DNA of 64,000 nt, taken from an uncultured bacterium. Lineage in GTDB: Bacteria; Cyanobacteriota; Vampirovibrionia; Gastranaerophilales; Gastranaerophilaceae. Position numbers and translations under genes: made by a program. Below the pieces are notes generated by a model, which was given only the letters and a program-made list of their open reading frames with translations, did not search any database and was not told the DNA's origin. Positions 39,298-49,013 of the stretch are shown one piece after another. The DNA is taken from assembly GCA_902795965.1 (NCBI GenBank), contig CADBNI010000021.1, forward strand, positions 86,588-150,587, read 5' to 3'. Each line of letters opens with the position of its first letter. Positions within the stretch are counted from its first letter, which is position 1.

Positions 39298-41049
39298 ATG
39301 ATTTTAGACAAAGTGCAAAATCCTGATGATTTAAAAAAATTATCAATCGAAGAAATGAATACACTCGCTGATGAAATGCGCGGACTTATTATCAAAAAAG
39401 TAAACACGACAGGCGGACACATGGGTCCGAACTTAGGTATTTTGGAAGCGACAATCGCATATCATTACGTTTTTAATTCACCAAAAGACCAAATTGTTTT
39501 TGACGTTTCGCATCAATGTTATCCGCACAAAATTTTGACAGGTCGTAAAGAAGGATTCACCGACCCCGATAAGTATTTGAAATATACGGGTTATACTGCT
39601 CCCGAAGAAAGCGAACACGATTTATTCAAAGTCGGGCATACTTCTACCGCGGCAAGTTTGGCTTGCGGGCTTGCAAAAGCAAGAGATTTGAAAGGCGAAA
39701 CATACAACGTCAGTGCAATCGTCGGCGACGGTTCTTTGAGCGGAGGCGAAGCTCTTGAAGGGCTTGATAATGCAGCAGCTTTGAAATCAAATATAATTAT
39801 TTTTATTAACGACAATGATATGTCAATCGCCGAAAACCATGGCGGTTTGTACGAAAACCTTAAACTTTTGCGTGATACCGAAGGCAAAGCCGAATGCAAC
39901 TTCTTTAAGTCACTCGGTTTTGAATATTTTTACGTAAAAGAAGGTAACAATATCGAAAAACTTGTTGAAACTTTTAAACAGGTCAAAGATACAAAATGCC
40001 CGACCGTTGTACATTTAAACACTCAAAAGGGTCACGGTTTGAAAGTTGCCGAAGAAAACAGGGAGGCTTTCCACTGGATTTTACCCGGAACACTTGACAA
40101 AACAGGCAATGTTCCCGTTGAATGTCCTGAAAGTTACACATCAGTTACGCTTGATTATATTTTAAATAAAGCAAAAGAGGACAAGACATTTATTGCGGTA
40201 AATGCTGCAACCCCGGGAGTATTCGGGTTTAGCCCCGATTTTAGGACAAAATTGGGTAAGCAGTACACTGACGTTGGTATTGCGGAAGAACATGCGGTTG
40301 CTTATTCGTCAGCACTTGCAAAAGGCGGAGCAAAACCCTTGTTGGCTTTGATGAGTTCATTTGTACAAAGAACTTACGACCAGCTTTCGCAGGATTTGTG
40401 CCTGAATAATTCACCGATTACAATGTTGATTTATTGGGGCGGAATTTCGGGTCAGGACTGCACTCACCTTTGCATTTTTGATATTCCGTTGATAAGTAAT
40501 ATTCCGAATATGGTTTATCTTGCTCCGACAAACAAAGAAGAATATCTTGCAATGCTTGAATATGCTTATAAGCAAAATGAACACCCCGTAGCAATCAGAG
40601 TTCCTAACGTTGAATTAGATTCGACAGGTGTGAAAGATGATACGGATTATTCCGTCTTGAACAAATTCAAGGTTGTCGAACAGGGTGACAAAGTTGCAAT
40701 AATCGGGCTCGGAAATTTCTTTAATCTTGCCAAAAATGTTAAAGAAGAAATCAAAAAACGCTTTGGAATTGATGCAACATTGATAAATCCGAGATTTATT
40801 ACGGGTGTTGATAAGGAGCTTTTGGAAAATCTTAAATCAACTCATAAAGTTGTTATTACGCTTGAGGACGGTGTAATTGACGGCGGTTTCGGGGAAAAAG
40901 TCACGAGATTTTACGGCAATTCGGATATGAAGGTTTTGAATTACGGTGCCGAAAAAGAATTTACGGACAGAGTTCCCGCGGAAGAACTTTACAAAAGATA
41001 TCACCTAACCCCCGAACTCATTGCGGAAGATATAAAAAATCTGTTGTAA
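39298..41049 (+). CDS. dxs: 1-deoxy-D-xylulose-5-phosphate synthase family protein
   Basis: A 583-residue thiamine-diphosphate enzyme of DXS type. Blocks are TTGGHMGPNLGILEATIAYH, VFDVSHQCYPHKILTGRKEG, VGHTSTAASLACGLAKARD, IVGDGSLSGGEALEGLDNAA (ThDP site) and YTDVGIAEEHAVAYSSALAK (catalytic Glu). DXS makes DXP from pyruvate and glyceraldehyde 3-phosphate for isoprenoids, thiamine and pyridoxal. It is somewhat shorter than standard DXS (about 620). It has its own promoter and ends at a strong terminator. Confidence 0.85.
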   Translation: MILDKVQNPDDLKKLSIEEMNTLADEMRGLIIKKVNTTGGHMGPNLGILEATIAYHYVFNSPKDQIVFDVSHQCYPHKILTGRKEGFTDPDKYLKYTGYTAPEESEHDLFKVGHTSTAASLACGLAKARDLKGETYNVSAIVGDGSLSGGEALEGLDNAAALKSNIIIFINDNDMSIAENHGGLYENLKLLRDTEGKAECNFFKSLGFEYFYVKEGNNIEKLVETFKQVKDTKCPTVVHLNTQKGHGLKVAEENREAFHWILPGTLDKTGNVPVECPESYTSVTLDYILNKAKEDKTFIAVNAATPGVFGFSPDFRTKLGKQYTDVGIAEEHAVAYSSALAKGGAKPLLALMSSFVQRTYDQLSQDLCLNNSPITMLIYWGGISGQDCTHLCIFDIPLISNIPNMVYLAPTNKEEYLAMLEYAYKQNEHPVAIRVPNVELDSTGVKDDTDYSVLNKFKVVEQGDKVAIIGLGNFFNLAKNVKEEIKKRFGIDATLINPRFITGVDKELLENLKSTHKVVITLEDGVIDGGFGEKVTRFYGNSDMKVLNYGAEKEFTDRVPAEELYKRYHLTPELIAEDIKNLL

Positions 41050-41054
41050 AACTA

Positions 41055-41103
41055 AATCAAATATTCCGCCACGGGCTTCGCCCTCTACACGGAATATTTG
41101 ATT
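41055..41103. terminator. Bidirectional terminator between dxs and rsmG
   Basis: AATCAAATATTCCG (41055-41068) pairs with CGGAATATTTGATT (41090-41103), a perfect 14-bp stem. An inner GGGC-TTCG-CCC stem-loop (41073-41083) sits in the loop. AT-rich tails on both sides fit termination of both convergent genes. Confidence 0.75.
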
Positions 41104-41109
41104 ATTATA

Positions 41110-41709
41110 TCAGCACTTTTTAATAACAACAAGTTTTCTTGTAAAATTTTCATCAAGCGGAAGGTCATAGGATATAACATCTGTGACTTCCGCTTTTAAA
41201 TTTTTTAAAACGGATTTTGCATCTTTAATTTCTTCTTCCGCTCGAACGGATTTGTACGCAATAAAATATCCGCCTTTTTTTGTTATCGGAATTGCGTATT
41301 GAGAAATAATTTTCATAGGTGCAACCGCGCGTGAAGTAACCAAATCAAAATCCGAAAGATTAAGGTTTTCGACACGTCCGCAAAGACATTCGAGATTTTT
41401 GAGGTTGAGTTCGGACTTGATATTTTCAACCGCGTTGATCTTTTTTCTTATACTGTCGATTGCATAAACTTTCAAATCGGGGTATTTTATTGCAATCGGA
41501 ACTGCGGGAAAACCGCCTCCCGTACCGATATCCGCCAATGTTGAATAATTTTCGGACGGATATTTTTCAAAAAATTTTTCTATTGAAAGACTGTCAAAAA
41601 TATGTTTTTCCCACAAAAATTTTTCATCATTTTTCGAGATAAGATTGAGCATTGAATTTTGTTTTAAAAACACGTTTATGTAGTTGCTAAAGTCTTTTTT
41701 ATTGTTCAT
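41110..41709 (-). CDS. rsmG: 16S rRNA (guanine-527-N7)-methyltransferase RsmG
   Basis: A 199-residue GidB/RsmG. The SAM-binding motif is ADIGTGGGFPAVPIAIKYPD, followed by VYAIDSIRKKINAVENI and VTSRAVAPM. It methylates N7 of G527 in 16S rRNA near the decoding site; loss gives low-level streptomycin resistance. It starts inside the end of the upstream ATPase gene (11-bp overlap), so it is translationally coupled to it. Confidence 0.95.
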   Translation of the reverse strand: MNNKKDFSNYINVFLKQNSMLNLISKNDEKFLWEKHIFDSLSIEKFFEKYPSENYSTLADIGTGGGFPAVPIAIKYPDLKVYAIDSIRKKINAVENIKSELNLKNLECLCGRVENLNLSDFDLVTSRAVAPMKIISQYAIPITKKGGYFIAYKSVRAEEEIKDAKSVLKNLKAEVTDVISYDLPLDENFTRKLVVIKKC

Positions 41710-44026
41710 TATAAACCTTTTTAATATCGTTTATGCGCATTTCAATTTTTGCAATATTGTCTTTTGTAAAGTTTTCGAGTGCTGATTTATAGGCACTTTC
41801 AAAATGCGAAAGTGCGTTTTTGTAATCTTTTCTTCTGTAATAAAAGTCCCCGAGAGCAACATCTGCCGAGGCAATATAGAATGTTTCGTTGAGTTCTGTG
41901 GCGCAGGCTTTTGCTTTTTTGAGGTATTCGAGGGATTTTTCGGGGGATTTTGCCGCCTGAATTTCTGCCAATTTCATCGCCGAAATATAAATTCCGTTGT
42001 AATTTTTTGTCAATTCGTCAAGCCTGAGGCTTTCGCGCAAATATTTTGACGCCAAATCGGATTTTCCTTCTTCATCATAAATTGATGCAAGGTTTGTCAA
42101 AGATGAAGAAAGATATGCGTTAACTTTTTGGTCTTGAGAGGTTTCTACACATCTTTTGTAATACCTGACGGCACTTTCGGTATCGCCGATTTTATCTTTG
42201 TTTAGGGCTAATTTAAAATACAATTCCGACAAGACAGATTTTTCAATTTGACTTGTAGGAATTTCTTCAATCAGCCATTTGTCCGTAAGACTGAAAAGAA
42301 GCAATTTAACTTTTATTTCAAGATTGGGCGAAATTTGTTCTTTTAAGATTTCGTTCAAGAGTTTTTCCGCTCTGTCACGTTTGAATGTTATGTAATAAAT
42401 ATTTGCGATTTCATATTTTATTTCGCAAACTTTTTCATTGTCGCCTGTTGATAAGAAAAACTCCACTGCAAGTTCAAAGTATTTCAACGAATTAAACCAA
42501 TCGGAGAGTTTTTTGAACGCTTCCGCCAATTTTGTGTATAATAGCGGTAAAAAAGTGTAATAATCGTCATCATTGTTTAATGTCAGTGCTTTTTGGTAAA
42601 TCATTACCGCTCTTTCGTATTCAAAATTATGTTCTTCTTTTTGCGCAAGATTAATTAAATCCACAAGCGGTAAATCTTTCATTTCGTCAAGCATTTTGTG
42701 TTTTTTGTCCGAAATATCAACAAACTTGTGGATTGAAGTTGCGATTTTGTTCATTATTGCCATTTCGTCCGCTTCGGATTCAAAAACAAAAGATATTTTT
42801 TTGATTTGTTCATCTTTTTCGGATTTTGTTTGCGGAATTTGTTCGGCAATTTTTGTTTCTATAAATTGTTGTTCGAGAATGTTTTTTTGCGCAATGGCAG
42901 GCTTTTTGGGAATAAAAAGCGAATGAAATTCAATTTCTTTTCTCATTGTTTGACGTGAAAGCAAAAGGTCACGTTCAAGGGGCTTTAAGGGTAATTGAGT
43001 TTCGTAGAGTTCGACACAACTTTTGTGAATTTTTTGTGCAATATTTTCGGCAATAGAGTTTTCCGCAATAACTTTATAATAATCCTGCAAATAAATAAGT
43101 GAGTTTTCTTTGATTAATATGAGGTTATCCGCAAAATAATTTATTTTTTCTTCGTTGTAAAGGTTTAAGGTCTTTAAAAGATTGATGCTTACGGGGTGGC
43201 GCATAATCGTTAAAAATCTGAATAAATGACCGCTTACGGGGTCTACGAGAGCCAACGCTTCTCTGAGAATAAAGTCACTGAAAGACAAAAAACTCTTTGT
43301 GTATTCGGATAAAAATTCCGCAAGCCCGTATTTTTTATGTTTCATTATTTTTATCGCAAGAGTTGTGTAAAAATAATATCCGCGTGAATATTTGTATAAT
43401 TCGTCAGAAAGCGGGCCTATTTGTTTGTAGTTTTCCGAACGAAGGTATTTTTCAAAAATTCCTTTGTCGTATGCCGAAATTGATATCCGTTCGTATTTTT
43501 GGGTAAAATCTTCATAGTTGAATTTTCTTGAAATAATTATTGTTTTAATTTTGTATGATTTTGAAAGATGATACAAAAAATCCAAAATATTTTGTTTGTT
43601 GTCTTTCAAAACCTGTTCAAAAGAATTTATGACTATAACAACCGGTTTTTCAATCGAGTTAAAATAAGAATTTATTTTTTGCGTAAAGTTTTCGGTTCTT
43701 GTCTTTGGCGGTTCAATTATATTTTGTGCGGTAAGTTTTTTGAAAGTATCAAAAAATTCCAAAAGAATATCGTCAAGAGCGGTTGTTTCAAAACAGTTGT
43801 ATTTAAGGGTAATTATATCATTATTCAAAAATGACAACGCATAATCAACAACTCTTGTTTTGCCCGTTCCTATAAACCCGTTTACAAGTAAAAGCGGAGT
43901 ATGAGATTTGAAAAAACTCAATATTTTTTCTGTTTGGTTGATATTGTTTTCCGCCAAAAACTGCGACATACCGTTTGTCGGTTTTATTAATATCTTTTTT
44001 TCGGGTACTTCGCCAATGAACTCCAT
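41699..44026 (-). CDS. STAND-like ATPase with C-terminal TPR repeats
   Basis: A 775-residue cytoplasmic protein. An N-terminal P-loop ATPase domain holds GFIGTGKTRVVDYALSF (Walker A, about residue 55) and VVIVINSFEQVL (Walker B-like, about 140). A winged-helix-like linker follows to about 340. From about 450 onwards there are roughly six to eight TPR motifs (for example YFKLALNKDKIGDTESAVRY). The layout matches signal-transducing STAND NTPases of the AAA_16/TPR type. Ligand and output are unknown. It is co-transcribed with rsmG; a regulatory or defence role is possible but unsupported by context. Confidence 0.75.
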   Translation of the reverse strand: MEFIGEVPEKKILIKPTNGMSQFLAENNINQTEKILSFFKSHTPLLLVNGFIGTGKTRVVDYALSFLNNDIITLKYNCFETTALDDILLEFFDTFKKLTAQNIIEPPKTRTENFTQKINSYFNSIEKPVVIVINSFEQVLKDNKQNILDFLYHLSKSYKIKTIIISRKFNYEDFTQKYERISISAYDKGIFEKYLRSENYKQIGPLSDELYKYSRGYYFYTTLAIKIMKHKKYGLAEFLSEYTKSFLSFSDFILREALALVDPVSGHLFRFLTIMRHPVSINLLKTLNLYNEEKINYFADNLILIKENSLIYLQDYYKVIAENSIAENIAQKIHKSCVELYETQLPLKPLERDLLLSRQTMRKEIEFHSLFIPKKPAIAQKNILEQQFIETKIAEQIPQTKSEKDEQIKKISFVFESEADEMAIMNKIATSIHKFVDISDKKHKMLDEMKDLPLVDLINLAQKEEHNFEYERAVMIYQKALTLNNDDDYYTFLPLLYTKLAEAFKKLSDWFNSLKYFELAVEFFLSTGDNEKVCEIKYEIANIYYITFKRDRAEKLLNEILKEQISPNLEIKVKLLLFSLTDKWLIEEIPTSQIEKSVLSELYFKLALNKDKIGDTESAVRYYKRCVETSQDQKVNAYLSSSLTNLASIYDEEGKSDLASKYLRESLRLDELTKNYNGIYISAMKLAEIQAAKSPEKSLEYLKKAKACATELNETFYIASADVALGDFYYRRKDYKNALSHFESAYKSALENFTKDNIAKIEMRINDIKKVYNEQ

Positions 44027-44108
44027 AAAGCTATATTAATAGATTTTATAAAATTTTGCAAATAAGATATTTTTATAGTAGTATTTTGTTATAGATAAGG
44101 GGAAATGT

Positions 44109-44213
44109 ATGGAATTTTTTAGAAAACATCAAAAAGCAATAGTGGCAATAATTGCCGTTACGTTCATTGCTTGGACGGTAGGATTAATGATGCTGCCTCT
44201 TATGATAAGGTAA
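44109..44213 (+). CDS. Small single-span membrane protein, 34 residues
   Basis: ATG at 44109 follows AAGGGGAA and opens 34 codons ending at TAA 44211-44213: MEFFRKHQKAIVAIIAVTFI, then AWTVGLMMLPLMIR. It has a short basic head and one hydrophobic helix, in the style of the membrane anchor of PpiD/SurA-like chaperones but without any following domain. It lies 4 nt before the M23 peptidase start, so it leads the envelope operon. The strong ribosome site and tight spacing support it as a real gene. Confidence 0.6.
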   Translation: MEFFRKHQKAIVAIIAVTFIAWTVGLMMLPLMIR

Positions 44214-44217
44214 TTTT

Positions 44218-45342
44218 GTGAATATTAAAATTTTTATAAAAAAAATATTTATAGTTTTTGTTGCGCTGCTTATAGGGAATATAAGTCAGTTTGCATCTGC
44301 GGATTCATTAAAGAACATTCGGCAGAAACAACAGGCTGCAACTGCGCAAATTAAAAGACTCAGATCGCTTGAAAATCTTGAAAAGAATAAACTTTATAAA
44401 AATCAACAGAAATTGGAACAGGCATCAAACAGTTTGCAAAAATCACAGAATCAATATTCTTCTCTTGAGAGTCAGCTTTCAACTTTGCAGCATGATTTGA
44501 ATACTTCCGTTGCGGAATTTAACGGTGCTAATGTACAGATGAAAAACAGGATAAGACAGGTCTACAAACATCAAAGAAAAGGCATGTTTCAGTTGATTTT
44601 TACTGCAAAAGATTTAAATTCTTTGCTTGATGTCGTTTATTTTGAACGTATTGTTCTTAAAAGAGAATATCAGCGTATGATGGCTGTCAAAGCAAAAGCT
44701 GACAGAATTGCGAAAATGAAACGCGAAATTATCGTCAAAAAAGCCGCTTTGGCTCGTTCCATACAAGATATAAATTATCAGCAAAAGAATATTAAAAACC
44801 AGATTGCCCAAAACCAATCAATGATTAATAAATATAAAACAGACAGAAGAACTTACGAAAGAGCCGAAAGAGAACTTGCGAGACAGTCGGCAAGTTTGCA
44901 GAGCATGCTTGCAAGAAGTCATGGTTCTTCCGACATAAAAATTTCGTCCACGGGTTTTATGCGCCCGATAGGCGGACGTATTACTTCTCCCTTCGGTTGG
45001 AGAACCCACCCGATATTCAACAGCAGAACATTCCATTCGGGTGTTGATATTGCAGGGCCTAACAGAGGCAGTATAAGGGCTTCCAATTCGGGAAAAGTTA
45101 TTTATTCGGGTTGGTACGGCGGCTACGGAAAAGTTGTTATTGTTGATCATGGAGATGTCAACGGAAAACCGACAACAACTTTGTATGCACATATGTCCGC
45201 AACAAATGTAAGTCAGGGGCAGTTTGTAAATAAGGGAGATGTTCTCGGATATGAAGGAAGTACCGGATACAGTACCGGCCCTCATGTTCACTTTGAGGTC
45301 AGAATTAACGGCAAACCTAACAATCCGTTGAATTATATTTAA
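44218..45342 (+). CDS. Murein hydrolase activator EnvC-like, M23 peptidase
   Basis: A 374-residue periplasmic protein. Signal peptide about 1-28. A long coiled coil follows (about 30-245, including LRSLENLEKNKLYKNQQKLE). A LytM/M23 domain occupies about 265-374. Zinc-site residues are intact: FHSGVDIAG (H-x3-D) and GPHVHFEVR (H-x-H), which suggests an active endopeptidase, unlike E. coli EnvC whose site is degenerate. It cuts or activates cutting of peptidoglycan at division. The start is GTG, in an operon with the 34-residue protein and LptD-type gene. Confidence 0.9.
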   Translation: MNIKIFIKKIFIVFVALLIGNISQFASADSLKNIRQKQQAATAQIKRLRSLENLEKNKLYKNQQKLEQASNSLQKSQNQYSSLESQLSTLQHDLNTSVAEFNGANVQMKNRIRQVYKHQRKGMFQLIFTAKDLNSLLDVVYFERIVLKREYQRMMAVKAKADRIAKMKREIIVKKAALARSIQDINYQQKNIKNQIAQNQSMINKYKTDRRTYERAERELARQSASLQSMLARSHGSSDIKISSTGFMRPIGGRITSPFGWRTHPIFNSRTFHSGVDIAGPNRGSIRASNSGKVIYSGWYGGYGKVVIVDHGDVNGKPTTTLYAHMSATNVSQGQFVNKGDVLGYEGSTGYSTGPHVHFEVRINGKPNNPLNYI

Positions 45343-45353
45343 GAAGGAAAACA

Positions 45354-47543
45354 TTGAAAAAGTATATATTTATAACAGCATTAATATTATCGTTAATTTC
45401 TCAATCGGCTTTTACGGCAGAAATGTTTGAGAAACCCGAGGATTTGGAAAAAATTGACAATTATTTTTTCAAATCACCCGCTGAAACGGCACCTGTAAAT
45501 GTAACGGAAGAAGAATATGACGATTATGCTTCTGATGACGGAAGCGAAGGAGGCGGTTGGTCTTTTAAACGTTTGGGAACTCCTCTGTTTAAGAAAACAA
45601 GAATTAAACTTACAAATTATTATAGAGAAAGAGAATACAAACGTCAGCAGGAATTGCAGAAAAAAGAAGAAGCACTGCGTAAAAAACTTGAAATGGAAGA
45701 AGCAGGAGAAGAACCGGTTGTTGAAGAAAAACCGAAAGAAGAAATTAAATCCGATGAAAATTCTCTTGAATTGAAGGGGGAAGTTAAGGAACATGTTTCT
45801 TCAAAAGAAGTTCAGCTTGATGCGGATAATATAGACTTTGACAACGAAACCATGGAAATGATTGCAACAGGTTCGCCCGTTTTGTATTTCCCGCCTCAAA
45901 AAACAACCGTCAAAGCCGACAAGATGATTTATAATCACGCATCAAACAAATTGAGGGCTTTTGGGCATGTCGACGTTAACAGAAACGGTCAGCACGTAAA
46001 AGGTGATTACCTTCAAATAAATATGAACGAAGAAAACGGGTTGATGGATAATATCAGCACAAAGGCCGAATTTCTGACCGTTACGGCAAGAACCTCCGAA
46101 ATGGACGGGGATAAAATTATTCTCTATGACGGAAAAATGGTTTCCGAAAATTCGTATATTTTGAATTTGCGTACGCGTATGATTGGCGGAAATAATTATG
46201 ACAAAATGATTATTGCGGAAAAAGATCGTTCTTCCATCAATGATATAGGTGTTACTGCCGTTCATATTGATGCAAAAGACGTAATAGTAAATGCCAAAAA
46301 AGATCATGATACTATTACATTCAAAGATGCTAAGATAAATTATAATGATGCAAGTCTGTTTACGATACCTTCGTTCACAGTTCATACAAACAAAAAACAC
46401 GAATTTTTTGAAGCAAATTATCCCGAATTCGGCTCAAGAACAAAATTAGGTATGTATGCAGGACCCGGATTTGTTTTTGATACACCGTTACAGGGCGGTT
46501 CTACTTTAAAAGCCATTCCTATAATAAACAGTCACAAAAATAAAATCGGTTTTGGCGGAATGTTGAAATATCAAAGCCCGACAAACTACACTGATGTCGG
46601 CTACGGAACGGCAAACAATGCGTTCTTCCTGCAAGGTCGTCAGATGTTTGATGATAATTTGTATTTGCAATACGGTTCAAATTCGTATATGGACGAATGG
46701 TTTTTGGGTCACAGGCTTGCAAAATATAATGCGGAATTGATTTATCGTAATCAAACAATTATACCGTCCACTATCGGAAAAGGTTTGGATTTGCGTTACA
46801 GACAGCGCGCGGGTATCGGTTATATGCATAACGCTGATTACAACACAATGCGTGAACACATTTCCGCAAACAACATGGGTACAATGAGAGCCAGATATAT
46901 GGGAGAAGTTTCTCAAACATTGTACAAATATGAAGACAGAGAAAAACTCAGAAAATTTAATTTGGCACTTGTAATGCAAGGCAGTGCAGCGGTATACGGA
47001 ACAGGTGATACGCAGTTTGTCGGGAGAGTCGGTCCCCGTGTGCATACTCAATTAAAATATTGGATGCAGGACATTACATTTTATGCTTCCGCATACCAGG
47101 ACGGTACACCTATGAGAAGGTATGATGCTTACAGATACGGGCATGGATGTTTGTATATCAGAGAAGCATTGAGGCTTAATAAATATATTACGGTCGGTTG
47201 GTCAGGCAACATAAACCTTACCAATGATTCGCCCAACGGCAAATTGTTTCAGGAAAATATGTTCATACTTGCTATCGGACCTGATGATTTTAAAATCAAC
47301 CTCGGTTACGACTGGGAAAGACGCCAGACCTATGTTTCATTCCTGATTGCAATGGATACGAAAGGTTCAACGCTTAATTACGAAAGAATGATTATCAAAA
47401 ACCCCGACAAACTCTCCGCAAAAGATGAAGATGAAGTCGAATTGAAAGTATTTGATGACGGTCAAAAGGTAGCGGAAAAACCCAAGAAAATGATGTATGC
47501 GGAAGTTGTAAATATTGAAGATCCGAACAGAGAAGAATTATAA
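45354..47543 (+). CDS. LPS-assembly protein LptD-like (OstA/LptA N-terminal domain)
   Basis: A 729-residue outer-membrane protein. Signal peptide about 1-22. A charged, repetitive Lys/Glu segment covers about 80-135. An OstA/LptA-type beta-jellyroll follows (about 140-310, VQLDADNIDFDNETMEMIAT and TTVKADKMIYNHASNKLRAF). The C-terminal part is Tyr/Gly-rich with alternating beta-strands, as in the LptD barrel. LptD inserts LPS into the outer leaflet; a partner permease is at 5110. The start is TTG with AAGGAAAA upstream. The 80-135 insert is unusual. Confidence 0.85.
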   Translation: MKKYIFITALILSLISQSAFTAEMFEKPEDLEKIDNYFFKSPAETAPVNVTEEEYDDYASDDGSEGGGWSFKRLGTPLFKKTRIKLTNYYREREYKRQQELQKKEEALRKKLEMEEAGEEPVVEEKPKEEIKSDENSLELKGEVKEHVSSKEVQLDADNIDFDNETMEMIATGSPVLYFPPQKTTVKADKMIYNHASNKLRAFGHVDVNRNGQHVKGDYLQINMNEENGLMDNISTKAEFLTVTARTSEMDGDKIILYDGKMVSENSYILNLRTRMIGGNNYDKMIIAEKDRSSINDIGVTAVHIDAKDVIVNAKKDHDTITFKDAKINYNDASLFTIPSFTVHTNKKHEFFEANYPEFGSRTKLGMYAGPGFVFDTPLQGGSTLKAIPIINSHKNKIGFGGMLKYQSPTNYTDVGYGTANNAFFLQGRQMFDDNLYLQYGSNSYMDEWFLGHRLAKYNAELIYRNQTIIPSTIGKGLDLRYRQRAGIGYMHNADYNTMREHISANNMGTMRARYMGEVSQTLYKYEDREKLRKFNLALVMQGSAAVYGTGDTQFVGRVGPRVHTQLKYWMQDITFYASAYQDGTPMRRYDAYRYGHGCLYIREALRLNKYITVGWSGNINLTNDSPNGKLFQENMFILAIGPDDFKINLGYDWERRQTYVSFLIAMDTKGSTLNYERMIIKNPDKLSAKDEDEVELKVFDDGQKVAEKPKKMMYAEVVNIEDPNREEL

Positions 47544-48169
47544 TGAACGAAATTGAAACTTTAAAAAAAGAACTGATACATTACGGTAAACTTGCGGGAG
47601 AAAAAAATTTCACACCCGGTTATTCGGGAAACCTTTCCGCACGATATGGCGACAAAATTCTTATAACCTCATCAGGTTCTGCAAACGGATATTTGTCGGA
47701 AGATGAGCTTGTATTGATGGATTTTGAAGGTAATTTGGTTGAGGGAAATAAAAAACCTTCGTCCGAAAAAATGCTCCATGCCGAATTTTACAGGCAAAGA
47801 CCTGACGTGAATTATATAATTCACGTTCATTCACCGTTTTTGAGTACGTTTGCTTGTTGTCATATTGCGCTTGACGAGCCGATTATGGCGGAAAATGTTT
47901 TTTATTTCGGACAAATTCCGTTAGCTGAATACGGTCTGCCATCTTCTATGGATTTGGTTGAAAAGACTGCAAAGTATTTCAAAGATTATGACGCTGTTTT
48001 GATGGCAAATCATGGTTTTATTGTCGGTGACAAAACGATAAAAGATGCATTTTTGAAACTTGAACTTGCCGAATCTTATGCTCAAGTCGTATTTAATACA
48101 AAAGTTTTGGGTAAACCCGTTTTGTTTAGTGATGAACAGGTTGCAGAAATAAATTCACTCAAAAAATAG
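47543..48169 (+). CDS. Class II aldolase/adducin family protein
   Basis: A 208-residue zinc aldolase of the FucA/AraD type. Blocks are GYSGNLSARYGDKILITSSG, PSSEKMLHAEFYRQRPDVNY (Glu nucleophile region) and IIHVHSPFLSTFA (H-x-H zinc ligands), with a third His in MANHGFIVG. Members cleave or epimerise sugar phosphates such as fuculose or ribulose 1-phosphate; the exact substrate is unknown. The ATG overlaps the LptD-type stop by one base, so the two are coupled. Confidence 0.88.
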   Translation: MNEIETLKKELIHYGKLAGEKNFTPGYSGNLSARYGDKILITSSGSANGYLSEDELVLMDFEGNLVEGNKKPSSEKMLHAEFYRQRPDVNYIIHVHSPFLSTFACCHIALDEPIMAENVFYFGQIPLAEYGLPSSMDLVEKTAKYFKDYDAVLMANHGFIVGDKTIKDAFLKLELAESYAQVVFNTKVLGKPVLFSDEQVAEINSLKK

Positions 48170-48172
48170 TTG

Positions 48173-48181
48173 TGATATAAT
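48173..48181 (+). promoter_or_regulatory. Possible internal extended -10 box before lpxI
   Basis: TGA-TATAAT lies between the aldolase stop and the lpxI start, 16 nt before the ATG. It could give lpxI-lpxB extra transcription independent of the upstream operon. Confidence 0.4.
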
Positions 48182-48197
48182 AAAAACGAGGAAAATT

Positions 48198-49013
48198 ATG
48201 TCAATAATGTTGGAAAATAAACAGGGTTTAATAGCGGGAGACGGGATTTTGCCCGTAGAAATGGCTCGTCATGCCAAAGAAAACGGGTTTGAAGTTATTT
48301 GTGTTTCTTTGGATAAAGGTAATTATAAAGAGTTGAAAAAATACTGCTCTAAAATATACCACTGCCACCCCGGTGAAATCGGAAAGATTGAAAAAATATT
48401 TACCGATAACGAAATCAAACAGGTTACGTTTTTGGGAAAAGTTCATAAAAAAGTTCTTTTGAAACTTCATAAGTTCGACAAACGCGCTATTGAAATTTTG
48501 AAATCAGTCAAACGTCTTAATGATGATGAAGTTATGCTTTTGATTGTTAAAGAGTTTGAAAAACGTAATATTACGGTTCTTGATCAAACCATATTTATTA
48601 AAAATCTTATGATTCCGTCAGGTGTTTTGGGTAAATACAAACCGACTGAAGAACAAATGAATGACGTTAATTACGGATTTTGGCTTGCAAAAGAAATGGG
48701 CAAAGTTGATGTCGGACAGTCTGTTGTCATTAAGGACAAAATGGCAATGGCGGTTGAGGCTATTGAAGGTACTGATGCTTGTATTAAGCGTGGTGCAAAA
48801 TTAGCTAAGAAAAATGCGGTTGTTGTTAAGGTCGCAAAGCCCTCACAGGATAAGAGATTTGATATCCCAGCAATCGGTTTGAGAACGTTAAAAACCATGA
48901 AAAAATACAGAGCATCATTGATTGCGGTTGAGGCTAACGAAACTATTATCGTTAATCAGGAACAGGTTATAAAATTTGCCGACAGGCATAAAATTGTAAT
49001 TATGGCGGTATGA
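48198..49013 (+). CDS. lpxI: UDP-2,3-diacylglucosamine diphosphatase LpxI
   Basis: A 271-residue DUF1009/LpxI enzyme that makes lipid X (2,3-diacylglucosamine 1-phosphate) for lipid A. Family blocks are GLIAGDGILPVEMARHAKEN, VTFLGKVHKKVLLK, MAVEAIEGTDACIKRGAKLA and DIPAIGLRTLKTM. LpxI replaces LpxH in alphaproteobacteria and several other phyla. GAGGAAAATT precedes the ATG. It overlaps lpxB by 4 nt, which makes consecutive steps of one pathway. Confidence 0.95.
   Translation: MSIMLENKQGLIAGDGILPVEMARHAKENGFEVICVSLDKGNYKELKKYCSKIYHCHPGEIGKIEKIFTDNEIKQVTFLGKVHKKVLLKLHKFDKRAIEILKSVKRLNDDEVMLLIVKEFEKRNITVLDQTIFIKNLMIPSGVLGKYKPTEEQMNDVNYGFWLAKEMGKVDVGQSVVIKDKMAMAVEAIEGTDACIKRGAKLAKKNAVVVKVAKPSQDKRFDIPAIGLRTLKTMKKYRASLIAVEANETIIVNQEQVIKFADRHKIVIMAV

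Noticed and set aside
39203..39364. Longer TspO reading frame
   Set aside because: The added 54 residues do not resemble TspO helix 1 and overlap the dxs promoter; ATG 39202 starts directly at the conserved WY region.
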